In this document: one piece after another, positions 51,834-60,592 of the stretch
Numbering within the stretch: the stretch's first letter is position 1
Layout: the number at the start of each line of letters is the position of its first letter
Origin: QYOJ01 sp964449285
GTDB taxonomy: Bacteria; Bacteroidota; Bacteroidia; Bacteroidales; FEN-979
Assembly (NCBI GenBank): GCA_964449285.1
Contig: CAYUZX010000006.1
Span: 1 to 64,000, forward strand
DNA length: 64,000 nt
Reading direction: 5' to 3'
Program-made: the position numbers and the translations under genes
Notes under the pieces: model-generated
The model's input: only the letters and a program-made list of their open reading frames with translations
What the model was told of the DNA's origin: nothing
Database searches by the model: none

Positions 51834-52955
51834 TCATGAATGATCCAGGTAACTCATTTCATCATGGAGGCTTCCGTTTTCGAAATTGGTTTTCTGTTCC
51901 GTAATATGTGAGAAATCTTCCAGTTTAGGAGGAATCTTCCCGTTTTTATTCTCTTGGATGATGTGGATTACGTTGTCGACAGGGATCGCCATCTGGTTAT
52001 GCGGATCGTTGGTGTAGGAGTACCACATCATCTTTTTGAAGATGTCGGTCTTTTGATGCATTGCATCCCCTTTTTTGGTCTTCAGGATCGTTTCGTTATT
52101 GGGAAAATCTTTCAAGGCATCCAGGTAGACTTCATATTCGTAGTTCAGGCAGCATTTCAACTTGCCGCATTGTCCGGCCAGTTTCTGGGGATTAAGCGAA
52201 AGTTGCTGGACACGGGCGGCCTGGGTTGTCACTGAGTGAAATTGGTTTATCCAGGTAGAACAGCAGAGTTCTCTCCCACACGATCCAATTCCGCCCAGCC
52301 TGCTAGCTTCCTGTCGAGCGCCGATTTGCCGCATCTCGATCCGCACCTTGAACTCATCGGCAAGCACTTTGATCAACTCCCTGAAGTCGACCCGATCCTC
52401 AGCGGTATAGTAGAAGATAGCTTTGGTGTGATCGCCCTGGAACTCTACATCGTTGATCTTCATGGAGAGGCCCAGGTTTTCGGCAATTTCCCGCGATTTG
52501 AACATGGTAGTGACCTCCATTTCCACGGCAGTAGTCCATTTCTCCACATCGGTGAGCCGCGCTCTTCGGTATACTTTCCTGATCTCATCGGATGCTGCAG
52601 CGACCCCTTTGGCCCGGAGTTGCAGTTTCACAATATCTCCTGCCATTGAAACGATACCGATATCGTGGCCGGGAGAGGCCTCAACGGCAACAATATCTCC
52701 GGTTTGCAGGTTCATGTCAGGTGTGGAGCGGAAAAAGTCCTTCCGACTGTTCTTGAATCGCACCTCTACCACATCAAAGGGAATATTTCCCGAGGGGACC
52801 GGGATCTTTCCAAACCAGTCGAACGTATCGAATTTGCTGCAACGGTGCTTGAAGATCTGGTCATTCTTTTGCCCTGCACGCGGAGGCTCACAACAACCCC
52901 GGCTCAGAAACGGATTGGCTTCAGGTTTCGTTGATTTTGCTTCGTTTTCTTCCAT
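51834..52955 (-). CDS. ricT: PSP1-domain protein RicT
   Basis: 373 residues. The PSP1/YaaT homologue contributes to a cysteine- and iron-sulfur-containing regulatory complex in Bacillus; its Bacteroidota role is unknown. Cys pairs are conserved at the N-terminus (SRGCCEPP) and in the PSP1 domain (GSCGRELCCSTWI, GQCGKLKCCLNYEYE). Core segments are VEVRFKNSRKDFF, VKINDVEFQGDHTKAIFYYTAEDRVDFRE in consecutive parts, and RIEMRQIGARQEASRLGG. 10 nt before gldH; 54 nt after holB. Confidence 0.92.
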   Translation of the reverse strand: MEENEAKSTKPEANPFLSRGCCEPPRAGQKNDQIFKHRCSKFDTFDWFGKIPVPSGNIPFDVVEVRFKNSRKDFFRSTPDMNLQTGDIVAVEASPGHDIGIVSMAGDIVKLQLRAKGVAAASDEIRKVYRRARLTDVEKWTTAVEMEVTTMFKSREIAENLGLSMKINDVEFQGDHTKAIFYYTAEDRVDFRELIKVLADEFKVRIEMRQIGARQEASRLGGIGSCGRELCCSTWINQFHSVTTQAARVQQLSLNPQKLAGQCGKLKCCLNYEYEVYLDALKDFPNNETILKTKKGDAMHQKTDIFKKMMWYSYTNDPHNQMAIPVDNVIHIIQENKNGKIPPKLEDFSHITEQKTNFENGSLHDEMSYLDHS

Positions 52956-53009
52956 GGCTGTGAGAGTGGAGGCAAAGGTACAAAAAAAAGGATATTGAGA
53001 TAATGGATG

Positions 53010-54050
53010 TTATCCTTTGAAAAGTGTTGTAATTTTCAGTGAGAGATCCAGGAAAAGGGTAGGGGTGTGAGCGTTTCGTTCGATATGGAAGATGGAGGTA
53101 TTGAAGAGGTCGTAAAATACCGGAAGCTTTTCCTGGGTGAGGTAGGGCGAAAAGCGGCTGATGAAATTCGTCTCCTCGCTGCCGTCATCCACCGGGGCGG
53201 TGACACCATAGCTCAATGAGGAGCTTATTCCTGCAACCCGAAGGCCATAGAGCAGAAGGCTCTTCTGTCTCTCCCGGCCAATCTTGCCTGTTTCGTTGGC
53301 AAATCCTATCATCCCGGAGACATTCCCCGTAAAGCAAAGCCGCATCCAGTTTCGGAATGTCACAAAGTGGAGATGATCCTCCTCTTTCTTTCCCAGGTTG
53401 TTTCGGATGCTGGATTCGGGGATGCGGGGGACTCTGACAGGCAGACAGCGCGAGAGGATCGTCGGGATCACATGGTCGGGGTTATCGGAGACCAGCAGAA
53501 AGAGAGTCTTCTCGGGAGGCTCCTCCAGGATCTTCAGCAGCTTGGGGGCTGCGGCATAAGTGAGTTTCTCGATCATCCAGATGACGACCACTTTGTATTC
53601 CGATTCGTAACTCTTGTAAGCCAGGATCCGGTTGATCTCAGCTGCATCTTCGGTATAGATGGTGCCCTGTTTGTTTTCGATTCCGATGAAGTCATACCAT
53701 TCGGGAAGTGACACCTGGTAATCATGACTCAGGAGGAACTCCCTCCATTCACTGATATAGTGTTTGCTTGACGGTTTTGACGGCACTTTTTTAGAAGTTG
53801 CTACCGGAAAGAAAAAGTGCAGGTCGGGGTGGGCGAGTTTCTGGTACTGGATGCAGGAGGGGCATGTGCCGCAACTGTCTGCCCCAGGGGTAGTACAGTT
53901 GATCAGTTGAGCGTAGGCGATGGCGAGAGCCAGTTTGCCCGAGCCTTCGGGGCCATAGAGAAGTTGGGCATGGCTGACTCGCTGGTCCTGAATGGTCTGG
54001 ATCAGCTTCTGTTTAATAGAATTAGCTGCAGGAATATCACTGAATTTCAT
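53010..54050 (-). CDS. holB: DNA polymerase III delta' subunit
   Basis: Clamp-loader subunit of the replicative polymerase. 346 residues from ATG 54050, chosen over an upstream in-frame ATG at 54092 because MKFSDIPAANSIKQKL is the usual family start. RVSHAQLLYGPEGSGKLALAIA is a degenerate Walker A as expected for delta'. A four-Cys zinc module (CTTPGADSCGTCPSCIQYQ) follows, then LLKILEEPPEKTLFLLVSD and TILSRCLPVRVP (SRC motif). A -7 box TACATTTG lies at 54065-54058. Confidence 0.92.
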   Translation of the reverse strand: MKFSDIPAANSIKQKLIQTIQDQRVSHAQLLYGPEGSGKLALAIAYAQLINCTTPGADSCGTCPSCIQYQKLAHPDLHFFFPVATSKKVPSKPSSKHYISEWREFLLSHDYQVSLPEWYDFIGIENKQGTIYTEDAAEINRILAYKSYESEYKVVVIWMIEKLTYAAAPKLLKILEEPPEKTLFLLVSDNPDHVIPTILSRCLPVRVPRIPESSIRNNLGKKEEDHLHFVTFRNWMRLCFTGNVSGMIGFANETGKIGRERQKSLLLYGLRVAGISSSLSYGVTAPVDDGSEETNFISRFSPYLTQEKLPVFYDLFNTSIFHIERNAHTPTLFLDLSLKITTLFKG

Positions 54051-54057
54051 AACTCGA

Positions 54058-54065
54058 CAAATGTA
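54058..54065 (-). promoter_or_regulatory. putative -7 element of the holB-ricT-gldH-pbp1A unit
   Basis: TACATTTG on the minus strand, an exact TAnnTTTG match, but only 8 nt before the proposed holB ATG at 54050. The leader would be almost absent. No matching -33 box. Confidence 0.35.
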
Positions 54066-54116
54066 AACAAAGTAGTGTTTTCGCAGGAACAATCCAGGAA
54101 TGCGGAAGTACTAAAT

Positions 54117-54857
54117 TTATATCACCTTCGCGCAGATGAACTCCCGGTTCATGCGGGCGATGTTGGAGCGGGAGATCAGCTTCGGACATTCGGCTTCACA
54201 GGCGTAAGTGTTGGTACAGTTTCCGAAACCGAGTTCATCCATCATGGCTACCATCTTCTTCACGCGATCCTTGGCTTCTATTTTTCCTTGAGGCAGGAGG
54301 GCAAACTGGGAGACTTTGGCCGAGACAAAGAGCATAGCAGATGCGTTTTTGCATGCCGCAACGCAGGCGCCGCAACCGATGCAGGAGGCGGCATCCATTG
54401 ATAGGTCAGACTCAACCTTGCCGATGAGGATGCTGTTGGCATCGGGGGTGCCTCCTGTATGGGAAGAGATGTAGCCTCCTTCCTGTATGATTTTGTCGAA
54501 AGCAGTGCGGTCGATGATCAGATCTTTGATCACCGGAAAGGGTTTGGCACGCCAGGGTTCGATCACGATGGTCGCACCGTCGCGGAATTTCCGCATATGG
54601 AGCTGACAGGTGGTTACAGCATCATCCGGGCCGTGGGGACGGCCGTTGATATAGAGGCTGCACATGCCGCAGATCCCTTCGCGGCAATCGTGGTCGAAGG
54701 CAACCGGCTCCTCGTCCTTGTTGATAAGCTGCTCATTCAGGATGTCGAGCATTTCCAGGAAGGAGCAGTTTTGAGAAATGTTGTCGAGTTGATATGTGAC
54801 AAATTTGCCCTTTGCAGTGGCGTCTTTCTGTCTCCAGATCTTTAGCGTAAGTTTCAT
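54117..54857 (-). CDS. sdhB: succinate dehydrogenase/fumarate reductase iron-sulfur subunit
   Basis: 246 residues. The N-terminal plant-type ferredoxin domain holds the 2Fe-2S cluster (HDCREGICGMCSLYING). The C-terminal domain holds the other clusters (ASCIGCGACVAACKNAS; NCTNTYACEAECPKLIS). The spacing and RSNIARMNREF end match the Bacteroidota/epsilon-type (SdhB/FrdB, type B) enzymes that pair with a single five-helix cytochrome b. Transfers electrons between FAD of SdhA and menaquinone at SdhC. Last gene of sdhCAB. Confidence 0.93.
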   Translation of the reverse strand: MKLTLKIWRQKDATAKGKFVTYQLDNISQNCSFLEMLDILNEQLINKDEEPVAFDHDCREGICGMCSLYINGRPHGPDDAVTTCQLHMRKFRDGATIVIEPWRAKPFPVIKDLIIDRTAFDKIIQEGGYISSHTGGTPDANSILIGKVESDLSMDAASCIGCGACVAACKNASAMLFVSAKVSQFALLPQGKIEAKDRVKKMVAMMDELGFGNCTNTYACEAECPKLISRSNIARMNREFICAKVI

Positions 54858-54884
54858 ATCTTTAAAATTCCTAGTTCCTAATTC

Positions 54885-56822
54885 CTATTTATAAACTCGT
54901 TGCTTCACCTCAATCTCCTCATAATCAAGGGGTTCTTTGTGCAGGACGAAGTCGCCGGGACCTTTGTATTCCCATGCAGCGACGTACATGAAGTCTTTGT
55001 CGTTGCGCAGGCATTCACCCTCTTCGGTATGATATTCTTCCCGGCAATGGCCGCCACAGCTTTCGTTCCGCTCAAGGGCATCCAGGGCCATCAGCTCCCC
55101 GAGTTCCAGGAAATCGGCTACCCGGTTGGCTTTTTCCAATTCAACGTTGAGGTCGTTGAGCTTTCCGGGAATCTTCACGTCTTTCCAGAATTCAGCCCGC
55201 AGAACGCGGATCTCTTCGACCGCTTTCTTCAATCCTTCAGCATTACGGGCCATTCCTACATACTCCCACATAATTTTTCCCAGGGCTTTGTGGAAATGGT
55301 CGACCGATTTCGTGCCTTTTACAGCCATCAGCTTCTCAAGCCGCTCTTGTACGGTTTTTTCGGTCTGCACAAACTCCTCCTTGTCAGTAGAGATCCGGGC
55401 CACTTTGATCTGGTCGGCGAGGTACTCCTGGATGGTATAGGGGAGTACAAAATACCCATCGGCAAGGCCCTGCATGAGAGCGGAAGCTCCCAGGCGGTTG
55501 GCTCCGTGGTCGGAGAAGTTGGCTTCGCCGGCTACAAAAACTCCTTTTATGGTACTCATCAGCTCGTAGTCAACCCAGAGGCCACCCATGGTATAATGGA
55601 CTGCCGGGAAAATCATCATCGGCGTCTCGTAGGGATTTTCATCTACGATTTTTTCATACATCTGGAAGAGGTTGCCATACCGCTCTTCGATCATTTGCTT
55701 CCCGAGACGTTTGATGGCATCGGCAAAATCGAGGTAGACAGCCAGGCCGGTGTCTCCCACGCCATGACCGGCATCACACCGCTCTTTGGCTGCGCGTGAT
55801 GCGACATCGCGTGGAACCAGGTTCCCGAAAGCGGGATACCTTCTCTCGAGGAAGTAATCGCGGTCCTCTTCTTTGATGGCTTTGGGTTTCAACTCTCCTC
55901 GCTGGATCTTTTCTGCATCCTCCTTGTTCTTCGGAACCCAGATCCGGCCATCGTTGCGGAGGCTTTCGCTCATCAACGTCAGCTTCGACTGATAATCGCC
56001 GTGAACGGGGATGCAGGTGGGGTGGATCTGCGTGAAGCAGGGGTTAGCGAAGAAGGCGCCTTTCTTGAAGACCTGCCACGCTGCGCTGGAGTTCGATCCC
56101 ATGGCGTTGGTGGAGAGGTAGAAGACATTGCCATAGCCTCCTGTTGCAATCACGACAGCATGTCCGAAATACCTCTCCAGCTCACCGGTGACGAGGTTGC
56201 GGGCGATGATGCCCCGGGCTCTGCCGTCGATCACAACCAGGTCCATCATCTCGTGCCGGTTGTACATCTCCACTTTCCCAAGCTTGATTTGGCGGCTCAG
56301 GGCGCCGTAAGCTCCCAGCAGCAACTGCTGGCCGGTTTGCCCACGGGCATAAAAGGTTCGGGAGACGAGCGCACCGCCAAACGAGCGGTTGTCGAGCATC
56401 CCTTCGTAATCCCTGGCAAAGGGAATCCCTTGGGCAACACACTGGTCGATGATGTTGTTACTCACCTCCGCCAGCCTGTAAACGTTGGCTTCGCGGGAGC
56501 GGTAGTCCCCGCCTTTGACAGTGTCATAAAACAGCCGGTAAATGCTGTCGCCGTCGTTGGGATAGTTTTTTGCCGCATTGATCCCTCCCTGGGCTGCAAT
56601 GCTATGGGCGCGCCGTGGGCTGTCCTGGTAACAGAAGATCTTTACATTGAATCCCAGCTCTGCGAAAGATGCTGCAGCCGAGGCGCCAGCCAGGCCGGTG
56701 CCAACGACAATCACATCCAGCTTTCGTTTGTTGGCCGGGTTGACAAGGTTCTGATGTGCTTTGTAATGGGTCCACTTTTCTGCCATCGGGCCCTGTGGTA
56801 TCTTTGAATTTAATTCTGCCAT
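54885..56822 (-). CDS. sdhA: succinate dehydrogenase/fumarate reductase flavoprotein subunit
   Basis: 645 residues from ATG 56822 (MAELNSKIPQGPMAEKW); the longer upstream frame runs back into sdhC and is not used. FAD site VIVVGTGLAGASAAASFAELG, flavinylation/substrate region HSIAAQGGINAAKNYPNDGD, catalytic segments FTQIHPTCIPVHGDYQ and LVPRDVASRAAKERCDAG, and GANRLGASALMQGLADGYF. Catalyses succinate/fumarate interconversion; the direction cannot be set from sequence. 5 nt separate it from sdhC. Confidence 0.95.
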   Translation of the reverse strand: MAELNSKIPQGPMAEKWTHYKAHQNLVNPANKRKLDVIVVGTGLAGASAAASFAELGFNVKIFCYQDSPRRAHSIAAQGGINAAKNYPNDGDSIYRLFYDTVKGGDYRSREANVYRLAEVSNNIIDQCVAQGIPFARDYEGMLDNRSFGGALVSRTFYARGQTGQQLLLGAYGALSRQIKLGKVEMYNRHEMMDLVVIDGRARGIIARNLVTGELERYFGHAVVIATGGYGNVFYLSTNAMGSNSSAAWQVFKKGAFFANPCFTQIHPTCIPVHGDYQSKLTLMSESLRNDGRIWVPKNKEDAEKIQRGELKPKAIKEEDRDYFLERRYPAFGNLVPRDVASRAAKERCDAGHGVGDTGLAVYLDFADAIKRLGKQMIEERYGNLFQMYEKIVDENPYETPMMIFPAVHYTMGGLWVDYELMSTIKGVFVAGEANFSDHGANRLGASALMQGLADGYFVLPYTIQEYLADQIKVARISTDKEEFVQTEKTVQERLEKLMAVKGTKSVDHFHKALGKIMWEYVGMARNAEGLKKAVEEIRVLRAEFWKDVKIPGKLNDLNVELEKANRVADFLELGELMALDALERNESCGGHCREEYHTEEGECLRNDKDFMYVAAWEYKGPGDFVLHKEPLDYEEIEVKQRVYK

Positions 56823-56827
56823 GATGC

Positions 56828-57502
56828 CTAACTGAAGATTAAAAAATAAAGAGGGATGATCATGTATCCCAGCGGGACCACAATCGAATAAATTGTTCCA
56901 AATCCCTGGATATAGGGAGTGTATGTCTTGTGCTCCAGCCCCAATGTCTGAAATGCGGCGCCAAACGCGTGGTTCAGGTGAAATGCCAGAACCACCATCA
57001 GGATCAGGTAGAGGAAGGAGTAGAAGGGTTGCGTGAAAAGCCAAATGGCGGCTTGATAAAAGTCGGGCTCGCCACCTTCAAGCAGCGGCACCGGACTTTC
57101 TGCCCACCCCAGCTTGATGAAGTAGAAGTTCATGAAATGGATGATCAGGAAGATCAGGACGATGCCGCCCGTATAAATCATGTACTTGCTGAGGAACGGG
57201 GTGACGGATTTATTGCTGACCTTATATTGAACCGGCCGCGATATCCAGTTTTTAACCTGCAGGATGATCCCCAGGATGATGTGGATAAAGAATCCGCCGA
57301 AAAGGAAGATCTCAAAGACTTTAACCACATAGTTTGTTCCCATGAAATGGGCCGCTTCATGAAACCATAGCCCTCCGTCGGAACGCAGAAGACACAGGTT
57401 GATTCCAAGGTGTACCACCAGGAACACCATCAGGAAAATACCCAGTAGTGCCATCCATATTTTTTTGGTGATGGATGAAAAATGAAGTAGAGATGAACTC
57501 AT
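56828..57502 (-). CDS. sdhC: succinate dehydrogenase/fumarate reductase cytochrome b subunit
   Basis: 224 residues from ATG 57502 (MSSSLLHFSSITKKIWMALLG); an upstream in-frame ATG at 57583 would add a non-hydrophobic tail and is rejected. Five membrane helices with several His residues in the predicted helices (VVHLGIN, FFIHIILG, IIHFMNFYF, FHLNHAFGAAFQTLG), consistent with a di-haem b558 anchor oxidising or reducing menaquinone. This fits the mqnC gene elsewhere in the window. First gene of sdhCAB. Confidence 0.92.
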   Translation of the reverse strand: MSSSLLHFSSITKKIWMALLGIFLMVFLVVHLGINLCLLRSDGGLWFHEAAHFMGTNYVVKVFEIFLFGGFFIHIILGIILQVKNWISRPVQYKVSNKSVTPFLSKYMIYTGGIVLIFLIIHFMNFYFIKLGWAESPVPLLEGGEPDFYQAAIWLFTQPFYSFLYLILMVVLAFHLNHAFGAAFQTLGLEHKTYTPYIQGFGTIYSIVVPLGYMIIPLYFLIFS

Positions 57503-57529
57503 TGATATAGGATTATTAGAGATGATGAA

Positions 57530-57537
57530 CAAATTTA
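57530..57537 (-). promoter_or_regulatory. putative -7 element of sdhCAB
   Basis: TAAATTTG on the minus strand, exact TAnnTTTG match, about 28 nt before the chosen sdhC ATG. Its position supports that start over the ATG at 57583. No convincing -33 box. Confidence 0.5.
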
Positions 57538-57604
57538 GAGTATAATTTTTGTACCTTCGACACCTCGTATCGTATTTTATCAATATTTTAAATCAATCTA
57601 AATT

Positions 57605-58993
57605 ATGTTTCCATCTAGCATTTACAAAGACAGAAGAAACCGCCTGAAAAAAGAAGTACAGGGCGGATTGATCTTTTTCCCAGGCAATCAGGAGGTATCG
57701 TTTAACTACCTGGCAAATACATATGCCTTTCGTCAGGACAGTAATTTTCTCTATTTCTTCGGTCTGGATCAGCCTGATTTGGCCGGCGTGATAGACCTGG
57801 ACAGCGGCAAAGATACTCTTTTTGGGAATGACGTGGAGATTGGTGACATCATCTGGATGGGGAAGCAACCCTCCATGAAAGATCGGGGTGAACAGATCGG
57901 CGTGGAAGAGATCCTTCCAATGAATAAACTTGAAGAGACATTGCAGAGTGCCCTTGCCTCCGGAAGAAAGGTTCACTTTGCGCCTCCCTACCGTGGAGAG
58001 ACGATCATCCAGATCTCCGAGCTACTGGGTTATCCCTTATCCGGCATCCGCAGCCAGGCATCCGAAAATCTGATCAGGGGTTTGGTAAAGCTCCGGATGA
58101 AGAAGGACCAACTTGAGATCCAGGAGATCGATAGCATGGTTGATGTAGCCTATCTGATGCATACGACTGCCATGAAGATGGCCCTGCCCGGCACCATCGA
58201 AAAGGAGATTGCTGGCACCATAGAAGGGATTGCACTTTCTCACGCCTGCGGTGTTTCTTTCCCGGTGATCCTCACCATCAACGGACAAACACTCCACAAC
58301 CACTTTCATGGCAATATGCTTGTGTCGGAAAAGATGCTGGTGATCGATGCCGGCGCCGAATCGGAATACCATTATGCCAGCGATATCACCCGTACCGTTC
58401 CGGTAGGCGGGGAGTTTTCGCAGCGGCAAAAGGAGATATACAATATCGTACTGGCTGCCAACATGGCGGCTATTGAAGCGGTCAAGCCGGGAGTCCCCTT
58501 TCGCGACATCCATCTGATGGCTGGCCGCGAAATCGCCAGCGGGCTGATTTCACTCGGCATCATGAAAGGAAATGTGGATGATGCTGTCGCCCAGGGAGCT
58601 CATACGATGTTCTTCCCCCACGGACTTGGCCATCCCATTGGACTGGATGTGCATGACCTTGAGGGCGTGGGAGAGTATTTTGTGGGTTACGACCAGGAGA
58701 TCCAGCGGAGCAAGGAGTTCGGATTGGGATTCTTACGGTTTGGCAGGAGGTTGCAGGAGAATTTCGTGATGACCATCGAGCCCGGCGTCTATTTCATCCC
58801 CGAACTGATCGACATCTGGAAGGCAGAAAGGAAAAATGCAGATTTCATCAACTACGATGTGGTTGAGACGTACAAAGATTTCGGCGGAATCAGGATTGAA
58901 GACGATGTAATGGTTACCGACAAAGGATCCCGCGTATTGGGAAAACCCATACCTAAGACCGTTGAAGAGATCGAATCCACCATGGCAGTCTGA
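57605..58993 (+). CDS. pepP: M24 Xaa-Pro aminopeptidase
   Basis: Cytosolic metallopeptidase removing N-terminal residues before proline. 462 residues. The N-terminal creatinase-like domain begins MFPSSIYKDRRNRLKKE and contains NFLYFFGLDQPDLAGVIDL. The pita-bread catalytic domain carries the metal ligands in VIDAGAESEYHYASDITRTV (two Asp), FFPHGLGHPIGLDVHD (His), MTIEPGVYF (Glu) and GGIRIEDDVMV (Glu). Divergent from sdhC; only a one-mismatch -7-like box (around 57544-57551) was seen upstream. Confidence 0.94.
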   Translation: MFPSSIYKDRRNRLKKEVQGGLIFFPGNQEVSFNYLANTYAFRQDSNFLYFFGLDQPDLAGVIDLDSGKDTLFGNDVEIGDIIWMGKQPSMKDRGEQIGVEEILPMNKLEETLQSALASGRKVHFAPPYRGETIIQISELLGYPLSGIRSQASENLIRGLVKLRMKKDQLEIQEIDSMVDVAYLMHTTAMKMALPGTIEKEIAGTIEGIALSHACGVSFPVILTINGQTLHNHFHGNMLVSEKMLVIDAGAESEYHYASDITRTVPVGGEFSQRQKEIYNIVLAANMAAIEAVKPGVPFRDIHLMAGREIASGLISLGIMKGNVDDAVAQGAHTMFFPHGLGHPIGLDVHDLEGVGEYFVGYDQEIQRSKEFGLGFLRFGRRLQENFVMTIEPGVYFIPELIDIWKAERKNADFINYDVVETYKDFGGIRIEDDVMVTDKGSRVLGKPIPKTVEEIESTMAV

Positions 58994-59162
58994 CAGATGC
59001 CGGATGCTGTTGCTTCGCTGCGTTTGAGATGACAATGATGCTGGAGTTCAGATATTGAATTGCCGTCTGCTTTTGCTGAGGGTTACCTTTTATGGAAATT
59101 GGTATTTGGAACATGAATATTATTTCAGTACTTTCATGACCTGAAACCGGGAATCTTTTTTC
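58994..59162. other. spacer with a decayed GCGAAGCAA-type repeat copy
   Basis: 169 nt. TGCCGGATGCTGTTGCTTCGCT (59008 onward) then GATGACAATG resembles the repeat found inside nadD (TTGCTTCGCTTCGCTCGCAATGAC), in the same orientation. Further on, TTTG near 59107 is followed 20 nt later by TACTTTCA, a weak promoter candidate for the hydrolase. Confidence 0.5.
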
Positions 59163-59966
59163 ATGAAATCAATCCGAATCCAAGGCAAAAAAATTGCCTT
59201 CATCGATAATGGGGAGGGGCCATGTCTGGTCCTTCTGCATGGGTTTACCGAATCATCCGCCATATGGAACCGTTTCATCCGGAAGCTCAGCAACGAGTTC
59301 AGAGTTGTAGCTATTGACTTGCCTGGCTTTGGTCGAAGCGACTGCCTGGCCGAGGTTCATTCGATGGACCTGATGGCCCAAGTGGTAAAGAAAGTGCTTC
59401 TGAACCGGGGCATCAGGCAGTGCGTAATAGCCGGCCACTCCATGGGGGGTTATGTGACCCTGGCTTTTGCCCACCTCTATCCACGGATGCTGAAAGGGAT
59501 CTGTATCTTCCATGCACACCCCTTTGCCGACACACCAGAAGCCTTGAGAAACAGGGACCGGGCGATAAAGGTGATCAAGACCAATACGTTCAACTTCATC
59601 CTGCAGTTTATTCCAACCCTTTTCCCTAACGGAACATACGACACTTACCGGAAACAGATTGACAAACTGATCGGAGAGGCATCCGGCCTCTCCAAAGAAG
59701 CGATCCTGGCTGCTATGATCGGGATGAAAGAACGTAAGTGCTCAGTCGAAATCGTGAAGAATTTGAAGATTCCTGTGCTTTATATCCTTGGCATGAAAGA
59801 CACCAGGGTCCCGATGGAACGCGCAGGAGAGATGATCCGCCTTCCAAAACACTCCGAATCCCTGATTCTGCAGGATGTAGCGCATATGGGGTTTTACGAG
59901 GCACCGAGGAAGACCCTCCGTGTGTTGGGGGATTTTTCAAAACGATGCCTAAAACCTGATGCCTGA
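59163..59966 (+). CDS. alpha/beta hydrolase
   Basis: 267 residues. Oxyanion region LVLLHGFTESSAIW, nucleophile elbow GHSMGGY (Ser93), acidic residue in LGMKDTRVPMER and catalytic His in QDVAHMGFYEAP. This is a soluble esterase/peptidase-like fold with no signal peptide, so cytosolic; substrate unknown. Its stop codon lies in the loop of the perfect inverted repeat that also contains the nadD stop. Confidence 0.9.
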   Translation: MKSIRIQGKKIAFIDNGEGPCLVLLHGFTESSAIWNRFIRKLSNEFRVVAIDLPGFGRSDCLAEVHSMDLMAQVVKKVLLNRGIRQCVIAGHSMGGYVTLAFAHLYPRMLKGICIFHAHPFADTPEALRNRDRAIKVIKTNTFNFILQFIPTLFPNGTYDTYRKQIDKLIGEASGLSKEAILAAMIGMKERKCSVEIVKNLKIPVLYILGMKDTRVPMERAGEMIRLPKHSESLILQDVAHMGFYEAPRKTLRVLGDFSKRCLKPDA

Positions 59967-59982
59967 TATCCGGCATCAGGTT
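59953..59982. terminator. perfect inverted repeat spanning convergent gene ends
   Basis: AACCTGATGCC (59953-59963), loop of 8 nt, GGCATCAGGTT (59972-59982). An 11-bp perfect stem lying on the 3' ends of the hydrolase (+) and nadD (-). No U-tract follows, so termination strength is uncertain. It could equally be one of the CCGGCAT-type repeats of this genome. Confidence 0.6.
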
Positions 59983-60592
59983 ACCGGTAGAACCCCATCT
60001 CCTCCACATACTTCCACACTTTTGCCGGCAGAAAATACTGCATGTCTTTACCTTCACGGATGCCTTCACGGATGAAGCTGGCAGAGATCTCGATCATGGG
60101 GGCGTCCACGAAGGTGAAAGAAGGATGAGGGGTGTCGTAAATTATGCCGGTTGCTTCGCTTCGCTCGCAATGACCTCGTGGACGAGGGTAGATGTAGAAC
60201 TGGTAGTGGTTGAGTAGTTGTTCGTAATTTTTCCATCTATGAAAGCTAGGGAGGATATCGGAACCTGCCAGCATGATGAATTCATGGTTGGGGTGTTTCT
60301 CTTGTAGGTAAGTGAGGGTATCTATGGTGTAGGAGGGCTGGGGCAGGTGAAATTCGATGTTGGAGGCTTTGAACCGGGGTTCGTCTTCAACTGCTACATT
60401 CACCATGTATAACCTGTTGACATCGGATAACAGGGTCGATTTTTCCTTCAGCGGATTGTGTGGTGAGATGATGAACCAGACGTCGTGAATCTCAGTAAAT
60501 TCAATCATGTAGCTGGCGATCATCAAGTGCCCGAGGTGGATCGGGTTGAAGGAACCGAAGAAAAGCCCGGTCTTTGTTGTATTGTTTCTCAT
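59981..60592 (-). CDS. nadD: nicotinate-nucleotide adenylyltransferase with in-frame repeat insertion
   Basis: NAD synthesis: nicotinate mononucleotide + ATP to deamido-NAD. 203 residues from ATG 60592 (MRNNTTKTGLFFGSFNPIH); an earlier in-frame ATG lies in the repeat-containing spacer and is rejected. Nucleotidyltransferase motifs are GLFFGSFNPIHLGHLMIA (HxGH) and IEISASFIREGI. Also seen are WFIISPHNPLK and MLAGSDILPSFHRW. Residues about 136-154 (GHCERSEATGII) are encoded by a REP-like element and are foreign to the family; the frame is preserved. Confidence 0.93.
   Translation of the reverse strand: MRNNTTKTGLFFGSFNPIHLGHLMIASYMIEFTEIHDVWFIISPHNPLKEKSTLLSDVNRLYMVNVAVEDEPRFKASNIEFHLPQPSYTIDTLTYLQEKHPNHEFIMLAGSDILPSFHRWKNYEQLLNHYQFYIYPRPRGHCERSEATGIIYDTPHPSFTFVDAPMIEISASFIREGIREGKDMQYFLPAKVWKYVEEMGFYR
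60145..60187. repeat. REP-like element inside nadD
   Basis: Plus strand ATGCCGGTTGCTTCGCTTCG (60144 onward) then CTCGCAATGA, followed by the perfect hairpin CCTCGT-GG-ACGAGG (60174-60187). On the coding strand it reads as GHCERSEATG in frame. Resembles the GTCATTGCGAGCGAAG-type interspersed repeat known from many bacterial genomes. A decayed copy lies at 59008. Confidence 0.82.

Noticed and set aside
54900..56807. Several plus-strand open frames of 100-300 codons opposite sdhA
   Set aside because: They mirror the codon structure of sdhA on the other strand and show no family motif.
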